From Fuerstiella sp. (GTDB lineage Bacteria > Planctomycetota > Planctomycetia > Planctomycetales > Planctomycetaceae), in the NCBI GenBank assembly GCA_029245955.1, contig JAQWOH010000084.1:62001-126000 (forward strand): a stretch of 64,000 nt of DNA, written 5' to 3'. The position numbers and the translations under genes are program-made. Shown here piece after piece: positions 17,487 through 27,942 of the stretch; within the stretch, counting starts at the first letter, position 1, and each line of letters begins with the position of its first letter. The notes beneath the pieces are model-generated. The model was not told where the DNA came from and ran no database searches. It saw nothing but the letters and a program-made list of their open reading frames with translations.

Positions 17487-19724
17487 ATGCGCAATCAACC
17501 GCTGAATTCTATCTTCTTTGATCGCAACTCCGGCGGAGTTTCGCTCATTGATCCTCCGACAGCTTTTAGATTTGACCTGCTGTTGATCGCCTTCTGCGGC
17601 GTTGCCGTTATTGTTGTCGGCCGAATCGCGTGGGTGCAGTCGCAGCTGCAGGAGCGATATCTCACGGCTCTGAACACGACGTCCACAGACTACGAAGTGA
17701 TTCCGGCCCGCGATGGGCGAATTCTGTCTGAATCGTCTGCCGTGCTGGCGGCTGATGTGGATCGCTACTCTGTCCAGGTGCATTACCGCTGGCTGCAGGA
17801 ACCGGCGGACGAAGCGTGGATCGCTCGAAGGGTCAGAAGCAGACTGTCGCGTGAAGAACGTCGTGACGCCGCACTGGTTGAACGCACCCGGCAGCAGGTG
17901 ACCGATGAACGAAAACGTATGTGGGCTCATCTGATGGCAGTTACGAGTCTGTCGCTGCCGGACTTTCAGAAGAAACAGAAAGCCATTCAGAAGCAAGTGA
18001 CACGCATTGCTGATTCAGTCAACCGACGTCACAGAATCGCTGCTGCAGAATCAAGTTCAGGTACTTCAGGAGCGGATGGAGCAGAGCCACTGTCCGACAG
18101 TTTGCTGATGCGGATGGCGACGGCTGTGCGTTCGGCGCTGACAATGCCGCCGGGGGCCGGGGCTGCCGCGAGGATCGTCGTTCGTGAGGAGGAAACGTTT
18201 CATGAAATTGTTCGGGACGCACCATTTTCTGTGGCAGCCCGAATTCACGAACAGACTCATCTTTTGCCTGGCGTCAGAGTGGTCGTTGGCAATAGGAGAA
18301 CCTACCCCCTTGTCGGGACGGCCAGTCATATCGTTGGTGCCAGAACTGTGGTGCGTGATGATGAGCGAAATGACCGAATTCCTCAGGGCATACGCTACCA
18401 CGAATGGACGGCTAGAATCGGGCGATTTGGCGTTGAACGCAGCTACGACCATCGGTTACAGGGGATCCCCGGACTGAGACGTATTGTGCGAAATCGCCGT
18501 ATGGAAATTGTTGAATCGGAAGTTGAGCGTCAGCCTGTCAGTGGCGGAGACGTTGTGCTGACACTTAATGTCGATCTTCAGCGACACGCCGAACAGTTAC
18601 TGGCCGAAACATTGCTGGACACACCGGTCAACCTGCTGTCACGCAAGGAGAGTGATGACAGTGGAGTTTCGCAACCAATTCCTACGGGAGGCAGCATCGT
18701 CGTGATGGATGTCATCACCGGTCGGTTGCTGGTCGCGGCCAGTGCTCCCGGCTTCAAACTTTCATTGTTCACAGGCAGCAGCGATGCAGAATGGAACGCC
18801 GTCAATGAGGATCAGCGGCATCCCTTTATTTCTCGCATGACAGCGATGTCTCTGCCACCAGGGTCTGTGATCAAACCGATTACGGCCATCGCGGCATTGG
18901 AATCCGGGCACCTTAATCCCGATCAGGGCTTTTTCTGCCAGGGGTTCCTGACGCAACCGGATCGGCATCGTTGCCTGATCTATCGGCTGCACGGGGCAGG
19001 GCACGATGACCTCACGCTGACCCGCGCGCTTGCTCAATCGTGCAATGTCTATTTTTTTTCTGCTGCGGAGAAGATGGGCTTCCAGCCGCTGCGTGAGTGG
19101 TATGATCGATTTGGTCTGGGACGTGAATGTGGAGTCGATCTGCCCTTCGAGCAGCGCGGGAATCTCCCCGGTTCCGCGTTTGTCGAAGCCGGCGACGTAA
19201 GCAAATATGCCCGTGAAGCTTTGGGACTGGCCATCGGTCAGTCGAGTCTTACGGTCACACCACTGCAAATGGTCCGGGTCATGGCAGCGATCGCCAACGG
19301 TGGATGGCTGGTAACGCCGCACGTTGTCAGCCTTGACGGGACGGCCCGCACAGCCACTGATATCGATGATCGTCCGAAGAATCTGTCACGGCGGCGGATA
19401 TCGGGGCTGACAGAGGGAACTCTGACAAGAGTCCGTGAAGGTCTTCGAGCCGTGGTTCAGGAACCGTACGGGACTGGTTATAAGACTGTGCGTCTGGCAG
19501 AGGTTGCGATCGCTGGTAAAACCGGTACTGCGGAAAACGGTCCGGGCAAAGCCGATCATGCGTGGTTCGTCGGTTATGTTCCTGCGGATGAACCACAGTA
19601 CGCCTTTGTCGTCGTGCTGGAGCACGGTGGCTCCGGCAGTCGCGGAGCAGGACCGGTGACTCAGGAACTGGTGCAGAAAATGCTGGACACTGATTTGGTG
19701 AGCGCCGCAAACGGGGCACCGTGA
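17487..19724 (+). CDS. mrdA: Penicillin-binding protein 2 (elongation transpeptidase)
   Basis: This is a class B PBP that cross-links peptidoglycan during cell elongation. After a short cytoplasmic tail it has one membrane segment (about residues 30-50), a long dimerisation region, and the transpeptidase domain with SVIK (nucleophile Ser460, Lys463), SCN at 518-520 and KTG at 678-680. At 745 residues it is longer than the usual 630; the extra length lies mainly in the pedestal region at about 100-300, which is Arg/Ala-rich. The ATG is 11 bases after mreD. No rodA follows, although its partner RodA is usually encoded next. All active-site motifs are intact, so peptidoglycan cross-linking is expected. 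Confidence 0.94.
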   Translation: MRNQPLNSIFFDRNSGGVSLIDPPTAFRFDLLLIAFCGVAVIVVGRIAWVQSQLQERYLTALNTTSTDYEVIPARDGRILSESSAVLAADVDRYSVQVHYRWLQEPADEAWIARRVRSRLSREERRDAALVERTRQQVTDERKRMWAHLMAVTSLSLPDFQKKQKAIQKQVTRIADSVNRRHRIAAAESSSGTSGADGAEPLSDSLLMRMATAVRSALTMPPGAGAAARIVVREEETFHEIVRDAPFSVAARIHEQTHLLPGVRVVVGNRRTYPLVGTASHIVGARTVVRDDERNDRIPQGIRYHEWTARIGRFGVERSYDHRLQGIPGLRRIVRNRRMEIVESEVERQPVSGGDVVLTLNVDLQRHAEQLLAETLLDTPVNLLSRKESDDSGVSQPIPTGGSIVVMDVITGRLLVAASAPGFKLSLFTGSSDAEWNAVNEDQRHPFISRMTAMSLPPGSVIKPITAIAALESGHLNPDQGFFCQGFLTQPDRHRCLIYRLHGAGHDDLTLTRALAQSCNVYFFSAAEKMGFQPLREWYDRFGLGRECGVDLPFEQRGNLPGSAFVEAGDVSKYAREALGLAIGQSSLTVTPLQMVRVMAAIANGGWLVTPHVVSLDGTARTATDIDDRPKNLSRRRISGLTEGTLTRVREGLRAVVQEPYGTGYKTVRLAEVAIAGKTGTAENGPGKADHAWFVGYVPADEPQYAFVVVLEHGGSGSRGAGPVTQELVQKMLDTDLVSAANGAP

Positions 19725-19759
19725 CCGATAGCACGCGGCCCGGATCTCAATGCGACCGT

Positions 19760-21826
<2,067 letters not shown>

Positions 21827-22035
21827 TGATGGGCGCAATAAGCAGTGTGTGGCAGGTTTGCGACGCGTGGTTTCTACCGCGAAGCGGTGGTGCCTGCCAG
21901 CAACAGCGTGCGTTGTTGATGCGTTCACCCGGGAGTTGGACATTCTCTGTCTGCCACCAGTCATTCGCCCCTGCTGCGGATTCCGCGTATGATCAGTTCC
22001 CGTTGATTCCCGTTTTTCGTCTGTGTTTTGTGGTT

Positions 22036-24228
22036 ATGACCAACTCCAATCCAACCGAAGTTCAGGACGATGACGAGCGCGAAGGGTCTCGGCAGCTGAG
22101 TCTGCAGGAGAATGCTCCACCGTCCGAAATTGAAGGTTATTCCGTCATTCGTCGACTGGGAACCGGAGCGTACGGGACGGTCTGGCTGGCGCGAGAAGAC
22201 CGCACTGGTCGTATGGTGGCCATTAAATACTATCCACATCGTCGGGGATTGAACTGGTCGTTGTTGAACCGTGAGGTTGAAAAGCTGGCCACGCTGTATG
22301 CCTCGCGAAATATCGTGCGTTTGCTGGACGTCGGCTGGAATGCAGAGCCTCCCTATTATGTGATGGAGTACGTCGAAAATGGATCGCTTGGCGCATATCT
22401 GGCCAGTGGTGCTTTAGGTGTCAGCGAAGCCGTTCGAATTGTTCAGCAGGTGTGCGGTGCTTTAATTGAAGCTCATGGTGCCGGTGTTCTGCACTGCGAT
22501 CTGAAACCGGACAACATTCTGCTGGATGTGCGGTTTCAGGTGCGACTGTGCGACTTCGGCCAGTCCAGAATGTCGCACGAACAGAGTCCGGCCCTGGGGA
22601 CGTTGTATTACATGGCCCCGGAGCAGGCCGATCTGGAGGCGATTCCCGATGCCCGCTGGGATGTGTACGCTGTGGGCGCGCTGTTGTATCACATGCTGAC
22701 AGGGCAGCCGCCATACCGTGAACAGTCGATTCAGAAGAAGCTGGAGCAGGCGGAATCACTGGAAATGCGACTGACCATCTATCGAGATCATATCGCTGCC
22801 GCGCCGGCCCCACGAGCCCATCATTTCGTTCGCGGCGTCGACAGTCATCTGATCAGCATCGTCGACAGTTGTCTGAGCGTTGATCCGGCAGCACGGCTGC
22901 CGAATGCACAGGCCATTCAGGAGAAACTGAAGACTCGAGAACGTAACCGTTCTCGACGACCGTTGCTGCTGCTGGGTGTTCTCGGTCCGATTCTGCTGAT
23001 GACGGCAATGGTTCCGATCTTTGTCAATGCTCTGCACAACAATCTGCGTCTGATGGAACAGCAGCTGGTCGCCGACACTCAGGAAGGTAACGCCCTGATC
23101 GCGCGGAGCCAGGCGAATTCGTTGCAGGAGGAACTGGAAGATCGGCTGCACGATCTGAAACGCGTTGTCGAGGAGGAGAAGATTGTTTCTCTGCTGACAC
23201 ACCTGATGAACGAGCCGGCCGCCACCGTTGAACTGCAGATGAAGCAGTTCCATGATGCGCCCTTTGAGCAGCGCCCGGAATGGATGCAGCGACTGGATGC
23301 CGCTCATACGGCAGCTGATGAAGAAAACCGAGCCCGCAATAAGAACGAAGATACCAGCTGGTTTCTGACGGATGCTCATGGAACGCAGCTTTGGCGTCGT
23401 GACTACAGCGAGGCAACAATCGGCAAGAACTATGCCTGGCGGGATTATTTTCACGGCACGGATACACAGTATCAGAAGGGCGCAGCACCGGAAGGCATCC
23501 AGCCGATTCAGGAAGGCCACGTTTCACTCGCTTTCAAGAGCGAAGTCACCAAACGTTACATGGTTGCTCTCAGCGTGCCGGTATGTGCGACAGACGGACG
23601 TGTCATTGGCGTGTTTGCCCGAACTGCCCATCTGGGAGACCTGCAGACCGATTTAGGGAAAAATATTCAGGACAATGGCTCCGATTCAGTTCGTCGGGCG
23701 ATTGTTTTGGCGGACCGCCGCGAAGGTCAGTTACTGGATCATCCCTACCTGACGGACGATTTTTTTCGTGATCGGTCAAAAGAGGAGGTCGACAAGACAT
23801 TTCGCCGGCTTCAGTTCAACGATAGAACGCGGAGCCGGATCGCCGCACAGCTGTCTGAGTCCGATGATTCGATTCCGGAATACACCGCCGGAGGTCAATT
23901 TTTCGGCGGGCGTATTTTTCAGACAAATGACTATGCCGATCCCGTTGGGCAACTGGACGAGGTAGCCGCGAAGTCCTGGGGCGATGTATGGATTGCGACG
24001 ATGTCCACCACAAAGTCTGAGAAGATGCCGTGGCTTGTGATCGTACAGGGACGGAGAGCAGAGGTGTTGGGCCCGGCACGGACAATGGCTGACCGAACGA
24101 CTCCTCAGGTCTGGTACGCGGTGCTGGCCAGTATCGGGACAATGGCCACGATCTGGCTGTTCGTCTGGCAGGCCCTAGCTCGTTCGCAACAACGCAACCC
24201 GCGCAACGATGTTGCCGGGGAAGCCTGA
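22036..24228 (+). CDS. Membrane serine/threonine protein kinase with extracytoplasmic sensor domain
   Basis: The first 290 residues are a Hanks-type kinase: glycine loop GTGAYGTVWLA at about 42, catalytic Lys in VAIKYY at about 64, catalytic loop HCDLKPDN near 153, DFG in LCDFGQS and APE in YYMAPEQ. The loop reads HCD where most kinases have HRD, so it is a non-RD kinase. One membrane helix lies at about 308-334 and a second at about 692-714. Between them is a roughly 360-residue region with a long helix and PAS/Cache-like sequence (WFLTDAHGTQLWRRDYSEATIGKNYAWRDY), likely a ligand sensor. The kinase faces the cytoplasm. Starting at MTNSNPTEV avoids an unsupported 70-residue extension. Confidence 0.92.
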   Translation: MTNSNPTEVQDDDEREGSRQLSLQENAPPSEIEGYSVIRRLGTGAYGTVWLAREDRTGRMVAIKYYPHRRGLNWSLLNREVEKLATLYASRNIVRLLDVGWNAEPPYYVMEYVENGSLGAYLASGALGVSEAVRIVQQVCGALIEAHGAGVLHCDLKPDNILLDVRFQVRLCDFGQSRMSHEQSPALGTLYYMAPEQADLEAIPDARWDVYAVGALLYHMLTGQPPYREQSIQKKLEQAESLEMRLTIYRDHIAAAPAPRAHHFVRGVDSHLISIVDSCLSVDPAARLPNAQAIQEKLKTRERNRSRRPLLLLGVLGPILLMTAMVPIFVNALHNNLRLMEQQLVADTQEGNALIARSQANSLQEELEDRLHDLKRVVEEEKIVSLLTHLMNEPAATVELQMKQFHDAPFEQRPEWMQRLDAAHTAADEENRARNKNEDTSWFLTDAHGTQLWRRDYSEATIGKNYAWRDYFHGTDTQYQKGAAPEGIQPIQEGHVSLAFKSEVTKRYMVALSVPVCATDGRVIGVFARTAHLGDLQTDLGKNIQDNGSDSVRRAIVLADRREGQLLDHPYLTDDFFRDRSKEEVDKTFRRLQFNDRTRSRIAAQLSESDDSIPEYTAGGQFFGGRIFQTNDYADPVGQLDEVAAKSWGDVWIATMSTTKSEKMPWLVIVQGRRAEVLGPARTMADRTTPQVWYAVLASIGTMATIWLFVWQALARSQQRNPRNDVAGEA

Positions 24229-24323
24229 CATACTGCTCGCCGAAGTCCTCAGAATGTGCGTTTCAACGTTGTACACGCTGAGTCTGGAGACTTCCGCGGC
24301 CCCTGTCAGACGGTTGTTTCCGA

Positions 24324-24959
24324 CTATTGCGTCAGCACTTTGCGCTGCCACAGACCGCGATAGATCGGCAGTCCCAGCTTGCTTTTCTTGCGATGGAAGC
24401 TGGTCTGATAATCCATGTCATGTTCCGGATCGCGTGCTGTCGGCGGCGTTCGCGTTTCAAAGTCAGCTTGCCCGTCCATCAACGATTTAATGATGTCAAA
24501 ATACTCAACCACGTCGCTCCACGAATGCACATAACCTTCCGGCTGAACGACATCGGACAGAATTTCGGTGAATTGCTGAGTGAATATCCGTCTCTTGTGA
24601 TGGCGTTTTTTCCACCACGGATCGGGAAAATAAACGTGTGCGGCGCTGACGGAATGCTTTTCGACCATCTTTGTCAGGACAATATTGCCGTCGCCACCAA
24701 TGACGCGGGCGTTCTGCATTTGCTTTTTCTTCAGCCGTTCTGCAGTGCGTCGCCCTTCACGGTAGTCGATTTCCAGTCCCAGATAATTGATGTCCGGATT
24801 GTTTAGCGCCGCCGTATACAGAAACAGACCTCGGCCACAGCCGATATCCAGTTCCACGGGATTGTCGTTGCCGAAGAACTCAGACCAGACAATGGAATCG
24901 CCAACGTCGTCGATGACCTGAAACCAGGGTTTCAGCGGTTTGATAGGAGCCGTTTGCAT
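24324..24959 (-). CDS. trmB: tRNA (guanine-N7-)-methyltransferase
   Basis: TrmB methylates G46 of tRNAs using S-adenosylmethionine. The 211-residue product has the SAM motif ELDIGCGRGLFL near residue 37, the acidic NYLGLEID strand, and the family signature HVYFPDPWWKKRHHKRR near 108, where the PDPW-KKRH core binds tRNA and positions guanine. Length is typical. The C-terminal region includes the TxxE-like segment in altered form (HDMDYQTSFHRKK). Its stop faces the kinase stop; no operon partner is seen. Confidence 0.95.
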   Translation of the reverse strand: MQTAPIKPLKPWFQVIDDVGDSIVWSEFFGNDNPVELDIGCGRGLFLYTAALNNPDINYLGLEIDYREGRRTAERLKKKQMQNARVIGGDGNIVLTKMVEKHSVSAAHVYFPDPWWKKRHHKRRIFTQQFTEILSDVVQPEGYVHSWSDVVEYFDIIKSLMDGQADFETRTPPTARDPEHDMDYQTSFHRKKSKLGLPIYRGLWQRKVLTQ

Positions 24960-25113
24960 GGCTGCACAGGATGTCTGTCACGTTTGCTGTTTTCAATCCG
25001 CAGGCTGACAAAACGCCTGAGTCGGGGCAAAGTGTTTCATTTTCCTGACTTCGTGACCATGATACGATGCTTAGTCTAGATTCATGTGAGAATTCAACCC
25101 CGGTATACTGTCT

Positions 25114-26550
25114 ATGACCATTCATCACTGCCGCCGCTTCCGGCCATTCGAAGGTTCCCGTCGGGAAATGCTTCGAAAGAGTGCAACCGGCTTTGGCGGC
25201 GTTGCGCTGGCCGGACTGCTTGGGCAGTCCGATGCGCGCTCTGTGGAATCTGAAACGAATCCCTTTGCAGCGAAGCAGACTCATTTCGATGCGAAAGCCC
25301 GCAGCGTTATTTTCCTGTACATGGACGGAGGCGTTTCACAGGTCGATTCCTTTGATCCCAAACCGCGTCTGGACGAGGAAAACGGGAAGCCGTTTCCTTC
25401 CAAAATTGAACCGACACAGTTCAACAATATTGGCAATACGCTGGCAAGCCCATGGAAATTCAAACAATACGGTGAATGCGGTACTCCGGTCAGCGATCTG
25501 TTTCCTCATACCGCTCGTCATGTTGACGATATGGCCGTCGTGCGATCCATGGTGTCCAACTTTCCGGAACACACGAATGCCAACTATTTTCTACACACCG
25601 GCCATGGCCAGCAGGGGCGACCGGGCATGGGCGCCTGGTTCGGTTACGGACTGGGGACGGAATGTCAGGACCTGCCGCACTACGTAATTCTGAACGGCGG
25701 CCTGATTCCACCTGGTGGCCTGGACAACTTTGGCAGCGGATTTCTGCCAGCCAGTTATCAGGGGTCTGTTTTTGCCAACAGCGATCCACCAGTGGCCGAC
25801 ATCAAGCGTCGTGAAGCATCGGCAGATCTGCAGAGACGCAAGTTGGAATTGATTCGTAAACTGGATCATCGGACTCTGGATCGATACGACTACGACGACC
25901 AGATTGAATCGGCGATCACCAATTATGAACTGGCCGCGCGGATGCAGCTGGCCGTGCCGGAACTGATGGACCTGGCCGAGGAGACTCGCCAGACGCAGGA
26001 AGCGTACGGCATGTATGACGAGTTTAAGAATACGGCGACATTCGGGCGGCAGTGTTTGATCGCTCGACGGCTGGTCGAACGCGGAGTTCGATTCATTCAA
26101 CTGACCTGTGCGGGCGGTAACGGGGACCGCTGGGACCAGCATGGCAATCTGAAAGACGGGCACACTAAGAACGCGAAAAGCGTCGATCAGCCGATCGCTG
26201 CATTGCTGGCGGATCTTAAGGAGCGAGGTCTGCTGGAAACCACGCTTGTTCTGTGGTCCGGAGAATTTGGTCGCACTCCGTTCGCACAGGGCAGCGACGG
26301 GCGGGACCATAATCCGTTTGGCTTCTCGCTGTGGCTGGCTGGCGGTGGCGTGAAGGGCGGAACAATTTACGGTGCCACCGACGAATTCGGCTACAAAGTT
26401 GTCGAAAACAAGGTCGAAATCCATGACCTGCATGCCACGATGCTGCATCTATTCGGTATGGACCACGAGAAGCTGACGTATCGGTTCAGTGGTCGCGACA
26501 TGCGACTGACGGACGTTCATGGTCACGTCATCCATGACATCCTGTCCTGA
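25114..26550 (+). CDS. DUF1501 protein with Tat-type leader
   Basis: DUF1501 proteins belong to the alkaline phosphatase/sulfatase-like fold and are very common in planctomycetes. The leader SRREMLRKSATGFGGVALAGLL has the twin-arginine pattern, so export in folded form is likely. Core motifs are VIFLYMDGGVSQVDSFDPKP, the HTGHGQQGRPGMGAWFGYGLG segment, LTCAGGNGDRWDQHGN, LVLWSGEFGRTPFAQ, GRDHNPFGFSLWLAGGG and DLHATMLHLFGMDHEKLTYRF. These probably hold metal ligands. Members are normally encoded beside a PSCyt1-DUF1549-DUF1553 gene; this copy has none nearby. The activity and substrate are unknown. Confidence 0.93.
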   Translation: MTIHHCRRFRPFEGSRREMLRKSATGFGGVALAGLLGQSDARSVESETNPFAAKQTHFDAKARSVIFLYMDGGVSQVDSFDPKPRLDEENGKPFPSKIEPTQFNNIGNTLASPWKFKQYGECGTPVSDLFPHTARHVDDMAVVRSMVSNFPEHTNANYFLHTGHGQQGRPGMGAWFGYGLGTECQDLPHYVILNGGLIPPGGLDNFGSGFLPASYQGSVFANSDPPVADIKRREASADLQRRKLELIRKLDHRTLDRYDYDDQIESAITNYELAARMQLAVPELMDLAEETRQTQEAYGMYDEFKNTATFGRQCLIARRLVERGVRFIQLTCAGGNGDRWDQHGNLKDGHTKNAKSVDQPIAALLADLKERGLLETTLVLWSGEFGRTPFAQGSDGRDHNPFGFSLWLAGGGVKGGTIYGATDEFGYKVVENKVEIHDLHATMLHLFGMDHEKLTYRFSGRDMRLTDVHGHVIHDILS

Positions 26551-26644
26551 CGCGGGGCGGCCCGCGAGCCGGTGCGAGCTGACGCTCGGAATGTGGTGGT
26601 ACGTTCCCGTTGGTCGCTCGGTGTGAAGCACTGTGAGCCGTTTG

Positions 26645-27601
26645 CTAGCCGCGCGGATGGCACTTTTGGTGGACGCTTTTCAGTCGCGTATGATCGACGT
26701 GGGTGTACACCTGAGTCGTACGGATGTTGGCATGGCCCAGCATTTCCTGGAGAGCTCGTATGTCTGCTCCGCCGGCCAGCAGGTGAGTGGCAAAGCTGTG
26801 GCGGAGTGTGTGTGGACCGATTTCCGTGCCGCAGCCAATGCGAGACGCATAGCGTTGAATGAGTTTCCAGACGGTTTCGCGGTTGATTCTGCGACCGCTG
26901 CGAGTGACGAACAGCCACCCGGGGTCGACAACAGCGCTACGGACCATGTCCAGACGTTCCAGATTCAGGTAGCTGACCACGGCGTCAATTGCGACAGGTG
27001 TGAGCGAGACTAATCGCTGCTTGTTTCCCTTGCCCGTGCAGCGTGCGAAGCGTTCGTCCAGATTCACGTCTGAAAGTTTCAGACCTGTGACTTCTGAGAC
27101 TCGGCAACCGGTGGCGTACAGGACGGCAAGAATGGCCTTATCGCGGCGAGCATAACGGTCAATTGCTCCCGTAGGTGCGTTCAGTAATTCATTCACCACA
27201 TCCGGGCTGAGAACTTTTGGGAGTCGCTGCCAGAGTTTTGGTGAACTGATCAGGTCAACAGTGCTGTCAGCCACGACCGCTTCCAGCATCAGATACCGAA
27301 AGAACATCCGGATGGCGGCCAGGTTGCGGGCGATACTGGTGCTGGCAAGGTTGTGGTGCTGCAGATGCTCAAGAAACGACGTCAGAGTGGGAATGTCGAT
27401 CTGATGGACGGTCCGGCGGTTGCTGTCTCTGTTCCACTGAAAGAACTTTTTCAGGTCGCGGCGATAGGCTGCAACTGTATTCGGCGACATACCGCATTCC
27501 GCGTCAAGGTACGCCAGGAATCCGGGTAGCCATGTGGCCGGATCCTGAAATTCGCCAGCGGAAAACCGGCTTCCTGCAGGTGGTTTTTTTCGGCGTGCCA
27601 T
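26645..27601 (-). CDS. xerD: Tyrosine recombinase XerD-type
   Basis: XerC/XerD recombinases resolve chromosome dimers at dif during division. The 318-residue product has the SAM-like N-terminal domain (FLAYLDAECGMSPNTVAAYRRDL) and the catalytic set R167 (TGCRVSEVTGL), K191 (GKGNKQR), H264 and R267 (HTLRHSF), H290 (LGHANI) and Y299 (TQVYTHV). Length and spacing match XerC/XerD; the DLKKF and ASTSIARNLAAIRMFFRYL parts look more like XerD. It is not flanked by mobile-element features, so a housekeeping role is more likely than an integrase role. I see no dif site nearby. Confidence 0.9.
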   Translation of the reverse strand: MARRKKPPAGSRFSAGEFQDPATWLPGFLAYLDAECGMSPNTVAAYRRDLKKFFQWNRDSNRRTVHQIDIPTLTSFLEHLQHHNLASTSIARNLAAIRMFFRYLMLEAVVADSTVDLISSPKLWQRLPKVLSPDVVNELLNAPTGAIDRYARRDKAILAVLYATGCRVSEVTGLKLSDVNLDERFARCTGKGNKQRLVSLTPVAIDAVVSYLNLERLDMVRSAVVDPGWLFVTRSGRRINRETVWKLIQRYASRIGCGTEIGPHTLRHSFATHLLAGGADIRALQEMLGHANIRTTQVYTHVDHTRLKSVHQKCHPRG

Positions 27602-27942
27602 ATTCGCTTACGTGAGTCAGATTCGTCTGTAACTGCGACCTACCTTCATGGCGATCCTGACGGGTAAACATCAGGCAGCCTGGAAGGTGACGGTCAGGCG
27701 TGAAAACCGCGGCCGCAAATGCAAATCGCCGTCACCGTTCAGAGGGGGTTGAACGGTGACGGCGACAGTGAAACCGTTTTTCAACGGTGTTCGGACCATT
27801 AATAGGTGAAGCAACGGGAAATCCCGCTTCGCTTCAGTGTTTTCTATCGTCCTGAATGGCTGAATAAGATTTGCAATTCGGCAGAAGTCCGAATTGAACG
27901 GCCTGTGAGGAAAATCAGGATCCTGATGCCCCCTTCATTTTC
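27602..27942. other. Intergenic region between the Nramp-like and xerD genes
   Basis: No coding frame is convincing here. The notable content is the pair of hairpins listed separately. Minus-strand transcripts of the transporter end on one side and the xerD promoter should lie on the other. Confidence 0.5.
27726..27788 (-). terminator. Two consecutive hairpins, possible transcription terminator after the Nramp-like gene
   Basis: A perfect 16-bp inverted repeat (27726-27741 with 27750-27765, 8-base loop of mostly G) is followed by a second 6-bp hairpin with a TTTC loop at 27773-27788. Both carry the same accgtt/aacggt core, so alternative pairing between them is possible. On the minus strand a modest T-rich stretch follows the large stem. 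Attenuator-like switching is conceivable but unproven. Confidence 0.55.

Noticed and set aside
26645-27601. The tyrosine recombinase as an integrase of a mobile element
   Set aside because: No attachment-site repeats, tRNA target or cargo genes flank it, and the sequence looks like XerD.
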